Source: JBAYNS01 sp041678625
GTDB lineage: Bacteria > Patescibacteriota > Gracilibacteria > Peribacterales > Peribacteraceae
Reading direction: 5' to 3'
Assembly (NCBI GenBank): GCA_041678625.1
Contig: JBAYNS010000015.1
Span: 1 to 15,425 of the forward strand
Length of the DNA: 15,425 nucleotides
Shown here: positions 5,850-12,819 of the stretch, in pieces
Layout: each line of letters starts with the position of its first letter
Numbering within the stretch: position 1 is the stretch's first letter
Notes under the pieces: model-generated
What the model saw: the letters and a program-made list of their open reading frames with translations, nothing else
Told to the model about the DNA's origin: nothing
Databases searched by the model: none
Translations under genes and position numbers: made by a program

Positions 5850-7157
5850 TCAAATCCTCTCATCCAGATTCCAATAAAACTCTTCTACCAGTGGTTCCAC
5901 AATTATTGATCTAGGTGACCAGCTTTCTATGAAGAGATCATCTCCGGAGCGTGTTCTACTAAGAGCCACATATGCTTGTCCGGGTTCCCACAAATTTTGT
6001 AGCTGCACAAGCACACGATCAAGTGTGGCTCCTTGAGCTTTGTGAATGGTAGATGCCCATGCCAAATTCACAGGGAAGTTATATGCCTGTGCGGTGGTAG
6101 CACCATCACCATTGAGCATATTAAAACTCACTTTGTGCATTTTAATCCTTCGTCCTGTAAATAAATCAATCTCGAGCACCTCGTCTGTGATGGTATGGAT
6201 GTACCCCAGACTTCCGTTTACATAGACCATTTGTTGCTCGGAGTGGGAAGTATCGTTGATGCGTATCATCACAAGGGCGCCCTTTTTAAGCTGAAGATTC
6301 TCAGGAATAGGGGATTTCTTTTTTAGAAGCTCTATATTTTTCTTGCTCCCTATATATGTAGTTTCAAAATCCCAAAGCTTGCCTTTTAGTTCACGCAGCT
6401 TTTTCAGATTGAACGTATCAACTTTTACTCTATGTGAGTAAAGTCTGGTGCCTTCAAAGCTGTCGGTATCTTCTAGAATTTTTGCATTCAGATATTCCTC
6501 AACTTCTCCATATACCTCTCCTTTGCGAATCAATTGCAAAAGATTCAGATACTCACGGTCTTTTGTACGCACAACTGTTTTAAGAAGCACAGGTGTAAAT
6601 TGTGACCGATGCCATATGTCATGCAGAAATGCCCATTCCTTACCGGATACACCTTCATCCACGGGAGGAAGCTGAGCGAAGTCTCCAACGGCTATAATGC
6701 GCAGACCGCCCCATGGTTCATCAGAATAGCGTGCTTCCTGTGCTATTTGCTCCGCTGTTTCCAGTACGGTTCCGGATAGCATAGAGACTTCATCAATGAT
6801 GACGCATTCTGCAGCAGTGAGGCGGCTGATAAGCTTTTTGTTTCTGAGTGCTCGTTGAATCGTGCTTTCCCGGCCTCCTTGGAGAATGCCAAGGCCAAAG
6901 AAGCTGTGAAACGTGCGACCACCGACCAAAATTGCTGCAGCACCTGTGCTCGCTACAATGGGGTACTGCTCCGCTCCTTTTCCTTTGAGATAGGTATTCA
7001 GGAGATAACTTTTCCCGGTACCTGCTTCTCCTGTCAAAAATATGTTGTCACTTCCTTCCAAAAGTTCCAATGCTTTCATTTGGCAAAGCGTGAGTGAATC
7101 ACTGTCCTTTATACCTTTTTTCTTTGCCTTAGCTTTACAAGTTGCCTGTGTACTCAT
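5850..7157 (-). CDS. PIF1-family DNA helicase (superfamily 1B)
   Basis: This 435-residue protein has all core SF1 motifs: Walker A GEAGTGKS (43-50), motif Ia VASTGAAA (68-75), Walker B IIDEVSML (120-127), motif III VGDFAQLPP (157-165), motif V with STIHKAQGATLDRV (369-382) and motif VI AYVALSRTRS (395-404). The order and spacing match the PIF1/RecD2-like group, a 5'-to-3' translocating ATPase acting on DNA forks, recombination intermediates or structured DNA. The usual Phe-Arg-Gln of motif IV appears here as VVRTKD, a mild departure. The C-terminus stops soon after motif VI, so it is a minimal helicase without extra domains. The ATG at 7157 is preceded directly by CCTCCTC, the opposite of a Shine-Dalgarno site. 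It is a single gene between the radical SAM operon and obgE. Confidence 0.94.
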   Translation of the reverse strand: MSTQATCKAKAKKKGIKDSDSLTLCQMKALELLEGSDNIFLTGEAGTGKSYLLNTYLKGKGAEQYPIVASTGAAAILVGGRTFHSFFGLGILQGGRESTIQRALRNKKLISRLTAAECVIIDEVSMLSGTVLETAEQIAQEARYSDEPWGGLRIIAVGDFAQLPPVDEGVSGKEWAFLHDIWHRSQFTPVLLKTVVRTKDREYLNLLQLIRKGEVYGEVEEYLNAKILEDTDSFEGTRLYSHRVKVDTFNLKKLRELKGKLWDFETTYIGSKKNIELLKKKSPIPENLQLKKGALVMIRINDTSHSEQQMVYVNGSLGYIHTITDEVLEIDLFTGRRIKMHKVSFNMLNGDGATTAQAYNFPVNLAWASTIHKAQGATLDRVLVQLQNLWEPGQAYVALSRTRSGDDLFIESWSPRSIIVEPLVEEFYWNLDERI

Positions 7158-7165
7158 GAGGAGGC

Positions 7166-7194
7166 ATTAGACCTGAAGCATTTTTATTTAGCAA
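7166..7194 (-). promoter_or_regulatory. Promoter of the helicase gene, nearly leaderless
   Basis: Minus-strand TTGCTA (7194-7189), 17-nt spacer, TCTAAT (7171-7166). Only 8 nt separate the -10 element from the ATG, so transcription should begin at or within a couple of bases of the start codon. Confidence 0.5.
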
Positions 7195-7245
7195 ACTATC
7201 TATGAATACTGAGTGAAGCTCCGTCCGGTGGTTCCATCACAAACA

Positions 7246-8565
7246 CTAGAGATATTGCTCAATGCGCATTGTTCCGACGTACACGGGAGCTTGTGATTCC
7301 TCGTCGCGTTCACGGGCAAGGGCTGCAGACAAGCCGATGCGTTGGAATACATCCCGCAGGCGTCGTACGCCACCCTCTTTGGAAAAATCGGTCATCTGTA
7401 CAAACTGCTCCAGGCGTTTGCCTTTGACGACGATGGTACCGTCTTCCTGTTTTTTCAGAGTGTAGGAGCCCATCTTCTCCGAGCGGAGATGCGGCTGAAG
7501 AACAGGAAGAACACGGGGCTCTTTTGGGCTGTTCTTGCATGCTGTGCGAAACTGCAACACCAACGGAAGCAGATCCCGCAAGAGCTCTTTGGTTCCCATC
7601 GTTGTTGCTGCAGAGATACTGGCAAAGACATCAATGCCCTGCTTTTTGAGCTGCTTCACAAGATTCGTGGTGTCATGACCCAGAAGATCCGCTTTATTCA
7701 GAATAACGAGCTCATGCTTGGTTGCCAAAAGAGGGGAGTACGCTTCCAGTTCCGTGCGGATCGTTCGATAGTCTTCCACAAGAATTTGCACATCCGGTTC
7801 CGCATCTGTCAGGCAGCGGCTGATATCCAGGATATGCAGGAGGATGCCGCATCGTTCAATGTGCCGGAGAAATTGATCACCAAGGCCTTTCCCGGCACTT
7901 GCCCCCTCAATGAGCCCGGGGACATCGCAGAGAATAAAGGAGCGGCCATCAATACTCGCAACGCCAAGATTCGGTATCAGCGTTGTAAAATCGTAGGCGG
8001 CGATTTTCGGTCGTGCGGAACTGACGGTGGAGATGAGTGTAGACTTGCCTACACTGGGGAGCCCGATAATGCCGACGTCGGCAACCAGTTTCAGATCGAG
8101 CTGAAATGTTTTTTCTTCACCCGGTTCGCCGAGTTCTGCAAAGTCCGGCGTTTGCCTGGTGGAGGAGGTGAAGTGTGCATTGCCGTATCCGCCGCGGCCG
8201 CCGCGAGCAGCGATGACGGACTGCCCGTCTTCCTGTAAATCGGCCAGAAGTTTCTCTTCTCCTTTACCGATAATTTCCATCACCATGGTTCCGGCGGGAA
8301 CTTTGAGTATCAGATCTGCGCCGTTCTTTCCGTGGCATTTCTTCCCCATGCCGAATTCGCCCTTCTCGGCTTTGAAACGTTTTTTCGATGAAAAATCGCT
8401 CAGGGTATCTCTGTTGCCATCAGCAACGAACACCACGTTGCCGCCCCAGCCTCCATCGCCGCCATCGGGTCCGCCTCTGGGTACGTACTTTTCCCGGCGC
8501 AGGCTCACACAGCCCGGTCCGCCATGGCCAGCTTGCACGGTGATGATGGCTTCATCTAAGAACAT
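7246..8565 (-). CDS. obgE: GTPase ObgE/CgtA
   Basis: This 439-residue essential GTPase takes part in 50S ribosome assembly and stress control in the cytoplasm. The glycine-rich Obg fold fills residues 1-158 (GHGGPGC, GGPDGGDGGWGGNVVF, ARGGRGGYGN). The G domain carries the P-loop GLPSVGKST (168-176), switch I YDFTTLIPNLG (191-201), the G3 motif DVPGLIEGA (214-222), G4 NKAD (290-293) and a SAAT-type G5. The C-terminal OCT domain follows (FVQMTDFSKEGGVRRLRDVF onward) to the end. The start was set at 8565 because MFLDEAIITVQAG is the conserved Obg N-terminus; the frame is open 27 codons further upstream, but that part is repeat-derived. The gene follows the four-helix-bundle gene by 34 bp and is probably co-transcribed with it. 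The repeat arm at 8577-8594 lies in its leader, and no Shine-Dalgarno site is present. Confidence 0.97.
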   Translation of the reverse strand: MFLDEAIITVQAGHGGPGCVSLRREKYVPRGGPDGGDGGWGGNVVFVADGNRDTLSDFSSKKRFKAEKGEFGMGKKCHGKNGADLILKVPAGTMVMEIIGKGEEKLLADLQEDGQSVIAARGGRGGYGNAHFTSSTRQTPDFAELGEPGEEKTFQLDLKLVADVGIIGLPSVGKSTLISTVSSARPKIAAYDFTTLIPNLGVASIDGRSFILCDVPGLIEGASAGKGLGDQFLRHIERCGILLHILDISRCLTDAEPDVQILVEDYRTIRTELEAYSPLLATKHELVILNKADLLGHDTTNLVKQLKKQGIDVFASISAATTMGTKELLRDLLPLVLQFRTACKNSPKEPRVLPVLQPHLRSEKMGSYTLKKQEDGTIVVKGKRLEQFVQMTDFSKEGGVRRLRDVFQRIGLSAALARERDEESQAPVYVGTMRIEQYL

Positions 8566-8576
8566 AGAAAATGAAT

Positions 8577-8594
8577 AATGAATAGTGAAAAATG
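8577..8594. repeat. Left arm of 18-bp inverted repeat
   Basis: AATGAATAGTGAAAAATG is the exact reverse complement of CATTTTTCACTATTCATT at 8996-9013. It lies 11 bp before the obgE start codon and just past the stop of the four-helix-bundle gene. Confidence 0.85.
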
Positions 8595-8599
8595 CATAG

Positions 8600-8956
8600 T
8601 TAACCCCCCTTCTTAGAGGTTTTAACAATAGCAGTAAGTAGGGCAATTAGTTCATTAACATCTTTGAGTAAATCTTGTGCAATATTCTGTTTATATGATC
8701 CGTTTCTTATTATGAGTCTTATCCAATAACGAGTCTCAAAAGCTTCTTTTAGTGATATGTGCATTTTATGAATGAAATCCTTTTTGCTTTCGGCAAATTG
8801 TGCTTCTTCAATATTTGCACCGATACTTGTACCAGATTTTAGTAGTTGCTTACTTATTATATATTCCTTTCTCTGCTTAATAAGGTAATTGCAGAAATTG
8901 ACGATCTTCGATGCGAAGTCAAAAGATTTCTCCTGTACTGGTCCATTAAAATCCAT
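8600..8956 (-). CDS. Four-helix-bundle protein (23S rRNA intervening-sequence / S23 family)
   Basis: This 118-residue, mostly helical protein has the family's signature core QLLKSGTSIGANIEEAQFAESKKD followed by FIHKMHISLKEAFETRYWIRLI; family members read roughly QxxRSxxSIxxNIxEA...KxxFxxxxxxAxxExxExxxWL. These proteins form pentameric barrels of four-helix bundles and are related to Avd of diversity-generating retroelements. They are common as orphan genes in Patescibacteria and Bacteroidota, and their cellular role is unresolved. No reverse transcriptase or template repeat is nearby, so a diversity-generating retroelement is not supported. The gene is AT-rich compared with obgE and dnaK, is enclosed by inverted repeats, and has TATACT 9 nt before its ATG. 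It runs in the direction of obgE, 34 bp ahead of it. Confidence 0.9.
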   Translation of the reverse strand: MDFNGPVQEKSFDFASKIVNFCNYLIKQRKEYIISKQLLKSGTSIGANIEEAQFAESKKDFIHKMHISLKEAFETRYWIRLIIRNGSYKQNIAQDLLKDVNELIALLTAIVKTSKKGG

Positions 8957-8965
8957 AAGTTGGGC

Positions 8966-8971
8966 AGTATA
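8966..8971 (-). promoter_or_regulatory. -10 element of the four-helix-bundle / obgE transcript
   Basis: Minus-strand TATACT sits 9 nt before the ATG at 8956, implying a leader of only about two bases. No good -35 is visible 16-18 nt further up. It is the nearest plausible promoter for obgE as well. Confidence 0.4.
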
Positions 8972-8995
8972 GCATAATTTACATTATTCATTATT

Positions 8996-9040
8996 CATTT
9001 TTCACTATTCATTTCTCCATAGAACTTTTCATTTTTCACT
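8996..9040. repeat. Right arm of the inverted repeat plus a partial third copy
   Basis: CATTTTTCACTATTCATT (8996-9013) is the exact inverted match of 8577-8594. CATTTTTCACT recurs at 9030-9040 in direct orientation, and ATTCATT units precede it (8985-8999). The stretch ends 11 bp before the dnaK -35 hexamer. Confidence 0.8.
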
Positions 9041-9051
9041 GAGTTATTTAT

Positions 9052-9080
9052 TTGACGATGGGAGGTTAGCACTCTAAACT
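9052..9080 (+). promoter_or_regulatory. dnaK promoter
   Basis: TTGACG (9052-9057), 17-nt spacer, TAAACT (9075-9080). A start near 9087 gives a leader of about 23 nt. The left CIRCE arm fills the end of the spacer and the -10 lies in the CIRCE loop, so HrcA bound here would exclude RNA polymerase. Confidence 0.75.
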
Positions 9081-9092
9081 AGTGACTGCTAA
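9066..9092 (+). promoter_or_regulatory. CIRCE operator (HrcA-binding heat-shock element)
   Basis: The left arm TTAGCACTC (9066-9074) is an exact consensus match. After nine bases comes the right arm GACTGCTAA (9084-9092), which differs from the consensus GAGTGCTAA at one base. CIRCE is the operator of the repressor HrcA, which represses chaperone genes until heat stress. Its position directly before dnaK makes the assignment secure; hrcA itself is not in the window. Confidence 0.92.
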
Positions 9093-9109
9093 TTTCTCCA
9101 TTTCACACT

Positions 9110-11023
9110 ATGTCTAAAATTATCGGAATTGACCTTGGTACAACCAACTCCTGCATGGCAGTGATTGAAGGCGGAGAGCCGACCGTCATACCTAATGCAG
9201 AGGGGAACCGCACGACACCATCCGTCGTGGCGTTCAAGGGTGATGAAGTTCTTGTGGGCACAGTGGCAAAGCGCCAGGCGGTAACGAATCCAAAGAACAC
9301 CATTGCTTCTGCAAAGCGATTCATTGGACGACGCATGGAGGAAGTTGGGAAAGATGTGAAGAAAATGCCTTTCACATTAAAGGAGGGGAAGGAGGGGCGT
9401 ATTGCTATTGAAGTGAATGGCAAAAGCATGCTCCCGCAGGAAATCAGTGCGAAAGTTCTGCAGAAGCTCAAGAAAGACGCAGAGGCCTACCTGGGAACAA
9501 CTGTCGATAAGGCGGTTATCACCGTTCCTGCGTACTTTGATGACTCGCAGAGGCAGGCAACCAAGAATGCAGGGCAGATTGCAGGGCTGGAGGTGGTGCG
9601 TATCATCAATGAACCGACAGCAGCAGCGCTTGCCTATGGATTGGATAAAGGCAACGAACATACGATTGTTGTCTATGATCTTGGTGGCGGAACGTTCGAT
9701 GTGACCGTTTTGGAGATCTCCGGTGATGGTCACTTTGAAGTCCGTTCAACGAACGGCGATACGCAATTGGGTGGTGACGACTTCGATCACATCATCATCT
9801 ACTGGATCTTAGAGGAATTCAAAAAGGACCAGGGCGTGGATCTCTCTCAGGATGAGATTGCGCTCCAGCGTCTTAAGGAGGCTGCAGAGAAAGCCAAGAT
9901 TGAGCTTTCTTCCGCAACGGAAACGGATATCAATCTTCCGTTCATTACGGCAGACAGTTCCGGTCCCAAGCATCTCAATCTGAAATTGAGCCGTGCAAAG
10001 CTCGAGTCGCTCGTCTCCGATCTTATTGAAAAGACGGTGAAACCGTGCGAGAAAGCACTCAAGGATGCAAAGATTAAGAAAGATGAAGTACATGAAGTGG
10101 TCTTGGTTGGAGGAATGACGCGCATGCCTGCCGTACAGGCAAAGGTAAAGGAACTCTTTGGCAAAGAGCCGCACAAGGGTGTGAATCCGGATGAAGTGGT
10201 TGCCATCGGTGCGGCGATCCAGGCGGGGCAGATTGGCGGAGACATTGACCGGGATATCACGATCGTAGATGTCACGCCGCTCTCACTCGGGCTGGAAACA
10301 CTCGGCGGTGTTGCGACCAAGCTCATTGAGCGCAATCAGAAGATACCGACGAAGAAGAGCCAGATCTTCTCCACTGCGGCTGATAGTCAGCCTTCTGTGG
10401 AAATCCACGTCGTGCAGGGTGAACGTGAGATGGCGGGGGATAACAAGTCTCTTGGCCGTTTCATTCTCGATGGTATTCCTCCCGCACCACGAGGCGTGCC
10501 GCAGATCGAAGTGACCTTTGACATTGATACGAACGGCATCCTGCATGTAACCGCTAAGGATAAGGGCACCAGCAAAGAGCAGCACATCACCATTCAGGGG
10601 TCTACAGGCCTAAGCAAGGAGGAAATTGAGAAGATGCAAAAGGATGCGGAACTGCATGCAGAAGAGGATAAGAAGAAGAAAGAGGGCGTGGATGCGCGCA
10701 ATAATGCCGATGCGCTTGTCTTCAATCTGGAGAAGCAGATGCGCGATCATGATGCCAAGATCCCCGATGACATGAAGAAGAAGGTGAATACGAAGATCGG
10801 TGACCTCAAGGAACTTTTGAAGAGGGAGGATGCATCAGTGGATGAGCTCAAAAAGGCGACCGAGGCACTTTCTACGGAAGCACAGGAAATCGGGAAGCTG
10901 ATCTATGAGGCGGCTCAACAACAGAGTGCTCAGGAGGATTCCAAGGCAACCAAGGATTCCAAGGAAGAAGTTGTTGATGCCGAGGTGGTGGATGAGAAAG
11001 AAGAGAAGAAGAAGAAAGATTGA
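9110..11023 (+). CDS. dnaK: Molecular chaperone DnaK (Hsp70)
   Basis: This 637-residue Hsp70 is of normal bacterial length. The ATPase domain carries IIGIDLGTTNSCMAV at the N-terminus, the connect and phosphate motifs VITVPAYFDDSQRQATKNAG and YDLGGGTFDVTVLEI, and VLVGGMTRMPAVQ. After DVTPLSLGLET the substrate-binding beta domain follows (TAADSQPSVEIHVVQGERE, FDIDTNGILHVTAKDKGTSK), then the helical lid and a charged tail ending in a Lys-rich stretch preceded by VVDAEVVDE. It refolds cytoplasmic proteins with DnaJ and GrpE, neither of which is next to it, so the usual hrcA-grpE-dnaK-dnaJ order is broken. Expression is controlled by the CIRCE operator. The ATG at 9110 is preceded by the pyrimidine-rich TTTCTCCATTTCACACT and no Shine-Dalgarno site. 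Confidence 0.98.
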   Translation: MSKIIGIDLGTTNSCMAVIEGGEPTVIPNAEGNRTTPSVVAFKGDEVLVGTVAKRQAVTNPKNTIASAKRFIGRRMEEVGKDVKKMPFTLKEGKEGRIAIEVNGKSMLPQEISAKVLQKLKKDAEAYLGTTVDKAVITVPAYFDDSQRQATKNAGQIAGLEVVRIINEPTAAALAYGLDKGNEHTIVVYDLGGGTFDVTVLEISGDGHFEVRSTNGDTQLGGDDFDHIIIYWILEEFKKDQGVDLSQDEIALQRLKEAAEKAKIELSSATETDINLPFITADSSGPKHLNLKLSRAKLESLVSDLIEKTVKPCEKALKDAKIKKDEVHEVVLVGGMTRMPAVQAKVKELFGKEPHKGVNPDEVVAIGAAIQAGQIGGDIDRDITIVDVTPLSLGLETLGGVATKLIERNQKIPTKKSQIFSTAADSQPSVEIHVVQGEREMAGDNKSLGRFILDGIPPAPRGVPQIEVTFDIDTNGILHVTAKDKGTSKEQHITIQGSTGLSKEEIEKMQKDAELHAEEDKKKKEGVDARNNADALVFNLEKQMRDHDAKIPDDMKKKVNTKIGDLKELLKREDASVDELKKATEALSTEAQEIGKLIYEAAQQQSAQEDSKATKDSKEEVVDAEVVDEKEEKKKKD

Positions 11024-11050
11024 CAATTCGGTTCGAAAGAAGAGTATTAC
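11020..11050 (+). promoter_or_regulatory. Candidate internal promoter at the end of dnaK
   Basis: A perfect TTGACA (11020-11025) overlaps the dnaK stop codon. After 19 nt comes TATTAC (11045-11050), 5 nt before the ATG of the next gene, so a leaderless transcript is possible. The long spacer weakens the call; the downstream gene may also be read through from dnaK. Confidence 0.35.
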
Positions 11051-11055
11051 CTCCA

Positions 11056-11427
11056 ATGTCTTCCGGATTAAGCAGTCATCGGCCTTCTAGTGTTACAGGG
11101 GAGCAGGACCCACAGATCGATGGTGATCAATCAGACGATCTTTGGAAGCGAGCAGAAGCATTGCTGCAATTATCCGATGAAGAAGGTGCTGAGCTGGTAG
11201 GCAGAATGCTAAAACGGAATGATCAGCAAATAGTGGAAAGTCACTGGAATGCTGCTGAGCAACAGCTACATGCACTGTGTCAGTGGGCGTTGAATCATGG
11301 ACGGATTAACAAACAAGACGCAGCTATACAACCAACACTGATTCGCATAATTGCTATCGACCAAGAAACACAGCAAAGAGTGGTCTTTGTTTTAAGTAGA
11401 AAAGATGGAAATGAAGGGAAGGAATAG
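11056..11427 (+). CDS. Hypothetical protein downstream of dnaK
   Basis: This is a 123-residue protein from the ATG at 11056; a TTG at 11020 would add 12 residues but overlaps the dnaK stop. I do not recognise a family. Residues 1-30 are Ser/Gly/Asp/Gln-rich and probably disordered. The middle (about 30-80) is predicted helical with many charged and Leu/Ala residues (WKRAEALLQLSDEEGAELVG, WNAAEQQLHALCQWALNHG). The end forms strand-like segments (IQPTLIRIIAIDQET, QQRVVFVLSRKDG). There is no signal peptide or membrane segment, so it is cytoplasmic. It lies 32 bp after dnaK on the same strand and may share its heat-shock control. Its stop is only 5 bp from the stop of the convergent gap gene, with no room for a terminator. 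Confidence 0.65.
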   Translation: MSSGLSSHRPSSVTGEQDPQIDGDQSDDLWKRAEALLQLSDEEGAELVGRMLKRNDQQIVESHWNAAEQQLHALCQWALNHGRINKQDAAIQPTLIRIIAIDQETQQRVVFVLSRKDGNEGKE

Positions 11428-11432
11428 CAGTC

Positions 11433-12446
11433 CTACATTTTCTCTCCCACGTACTTCGCCAGCTCGACGAGTCGATTGCTGTAGCCCCATTCATTGTCGT
11501 ACCACGCAAGAGTCTTGAGGAGTGTTACTCCGCCAGCACTCATCACTTTGGTACTCTGTGCATCAATAATGGAGCTGCGTGGATCTCCCACGAAATCTTT
11601 GAGGACGAGCGGACGCTCCTCGTAACCCAGAATACCTTTGAGCCTCCCTCCGGCAGCTTTTTTGAACGCTGCATTTACCGCTTCTGCAGTGACTTCTTTC
11701 TCAATCACACTCACAAGGTCCGTGATGCTTCCCGTCGGCGTAGGGACGCGAATGGACATTCCATCCAGTTTTCCTTGTAGATCCGGTAGCACGAGTCCGA
11801 CGGCTTTCGCAGCTCCGGTTGTTGTAGGAATAATATTCTCCGCTGCGCTGCGCGCTCGCCTCAAGTCCTTATGGGGAAAATCCAGAATGCGCTGGTCATT
11901 CGTATAACTGTGAATAGTCGTCATAAAACCCTCTTTGATCGTGAAATTCTCGTGGATGACTTTTGCCATCGGTGCAAGGCAGTTGGTGGTGCAGGAGGCA
12001 TTGGAGAGGATGTGCATCGTTTTGGGATCGTACGTCTCTTCATTCACGCCAAGGACGAACGTTCCATCAATTTCATCCTTTGCAGGGGCGGAAATAATAA
12101 CCTTCTTCGCGCCGGCATCCAGGTGCATCTGGCACTGTTCACGTTTGCAAAAGACTCCTGTGCATTCAAGTACAACATCCACCTTCAGATCTCCATGCGG
12201 GAGCTTTGTGGGATCCTTTTCCGCTGTTGAAGTGATCTTCTTGCCATTAATCACAAGATTCCCGTCCTTGACCGCTACATCACCATCGAACGTACCGTAC
12301 GTGGAATCGAACTGGAACAGGTGTGCAAGCGTTGCGTCATCCGTCAGATCGTTAATGAGGACAACATTTATGTCTGGATGCTTTGCAAGAATAATTCTGA
12401 GAGCCTGGCGGCCAATGCGTCCGAATCCATTGATGGCGATGTTCAT
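11433..12446 (-). CDS. gap: Glyceraldehyde-3-phosphate dehydrogenase, type I
   Basis: This 337-residue cytoplasmic enzyme converts glyceraldehyde 3-phosphate, NAD and phosphate to 1,3-bisphosphoglycerate in glycolysis. The N-terminal dinucleotide fold starts INGFGRIGR (5-13), and INDLTD with Asp33 favours NAD over NADP. The catalytic motif SNASCTTNCLAP holds Cys152, and His179 lies in MTTIHSYTNDQ. RRARSAAENIIPTTTGAAKA and WYDNEWGYSNRLVEL complete the family signature. The start was placed at 12446 (MNIAINGFG), the conserved N-terminus; the open frame extends nine codons upstream into the preceding gene. The leader CAACACTCCCCTCCTCTACT is almost purely pyrimidine and has no Shine-Dalgarno site. 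It is the last gene of a three-gene minus-strand run, 23 bp after the small membrane protein. A possible internal promoter is ATGACG-18-TAAAGT (12501-12472). Confidence 0.97.
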   Translation of the reverse strand: MNIAINGFGRIGRQALRIILAKHPDINVVLINDLTDDATLAHLFQFDSTYGTFDGDVAVKDGNLVINGKKITSTAEKDPTKLPHGDLKVDVVLECTGVFCKREQCQMHLDAGAKKVIISAPAKDEIDGTFVLGVNEETYDPKTMHILSNASCTTNCLAPMAKVIHENFTIKEGFMTTIHSYTNDQRILDFPHKDLRRARSAAENIIPTTTGAAKAVGLVLPDLQGKLDGMSIRVPTPTGSITDLVSVIEKEVTAEAVNAAFKKAAGGRLKGILGYEERPLVLKDFVGDPRSSIIDAQSTKVMSAGGVTLLKTLAWYDNEWGYSNRLVELAKYVGEKM

Positions 12447-12469
12447 AGTAGAGGAGGGGAGTGTTGTCC

Positions 12470-12784
12470 TCACTTTACCACGATAGGATGCTCCTCGTCA
12501 TGCTCAGGATGTAGAGGATCGAAAGGTGTGGTTTCCGGTAGTACTTCCGGTGCGATTGTGTTGTCGTTAACTTTCTGTTGAACTGTTTTGTTTGGTATTG
12601 ATCGTGGATTTTCTCGCGAGCAAAACACTCCTGTAATTGCAAGATAGCTGCCAAGAGCAATGAATACTGTGTTCCGTGTTATATTGAAACGTAAACGATT
12701 ACGCAGACATTGAGCCCTCTCTGCTCTGCTTGCGTTCGGTGGCATTTCACAATTATCACCGTACTGATTAAACAATTCAGACAT
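12470..12784 (-). CDS. Small single-pass membrane protein, unknown function
   Basis: This 104-residue protein matches no family I recognise. The N-terminal 36 residues are polar, with two cysteines (C12, C26) and a charged stretch (RAERAQCLRNRLRFNITRN). One membrane segment follows (about 39-55, NTVFIALGSYLAITGVF), then a Pro/Glu/Asp/His-rich tail (about 58-104) that is probably disordered, ending HPEHDEEHPIVVK. With positive charges before the helix, the N-terminus should stay inside and the acidic tail outside. It lies between the endonuclease IV-type gene (23 bp upstream) and gap (23 bp downstream), all on minus. A TTGACT-17-TGATAT promoter ends 6 nt before its ATG, so a leaderless mRNA is predicted. 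Real coding is supported by tight packing between two solid genes. Confidence 0.6.
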   Translation of the reverse strand: MSELFNQYGDNCEMPPNASRAERAQCLRNRLRFNITRNTVFIALGSYLAITGVFCSRENPRSIPNKTVQQKVNDNTIAPEVLPETTPFDPLHPEHDEEHPIVVK

Positions 12785-12790
12785 AGAGAT

Positions 12791-12819
12791 ATATCACAAC
12801 TATGAATCTACAAAGTCAA
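12791..12819 (-). promoter_or_regulatory. Candidate leaderless promoter of the small membrane protein / gap
   Basis: Minus-strand TTGACT (12819-12814), exactly 17 nt, then TGATAT (12796-12791), 6 nt before the ATG at 12784. The -35 overlaps the last codons of the upstream gene. The -10 is weak (GATATA one base over is an alternative). Confidence 0.45.

Larger units (their letters stand above)
8577..9013 (-). mobile_element. Candidate intervening-sequence-like cassette enclosing the four-helix-bundle gene
   Basis: A 437-bp unit bounded by perfect 18-bp inverted repeats and holding one AT-rich gene of the 23S rRNA intervening-sequence protein family. Members of that family are known inside 23S rRNA intervening sequences whose complementary ends pair into a stem; here the same layout appears in an ordinary intergenic region between obgE and dnaK. 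No target-site duplication is evident. Mobility is inference, and the repeats could be unrelated AT-rich intergenic repeats. Confidence 0.4.

Noticed and set aside
5529..5909. 126-residue plus-strand open frame in the radical SAM-helicase gap
   Set aside because: It overlaps both neighbouring genes, has low-complexity AT-driven composition, and lacks a domain or ribosome site.
7342..8238. 298-residue plus-strand open frame
   Set aside because: It is fully antisense to obgE, whose motifs are complete; the frame has no recognisable domain.
8577..9013. Diversity-generating retroelement suggested by the Avd-like four-helix-bundle protein
   Set aside because: No reverse transcriptase, template repeat or variable repeat is present in the window.
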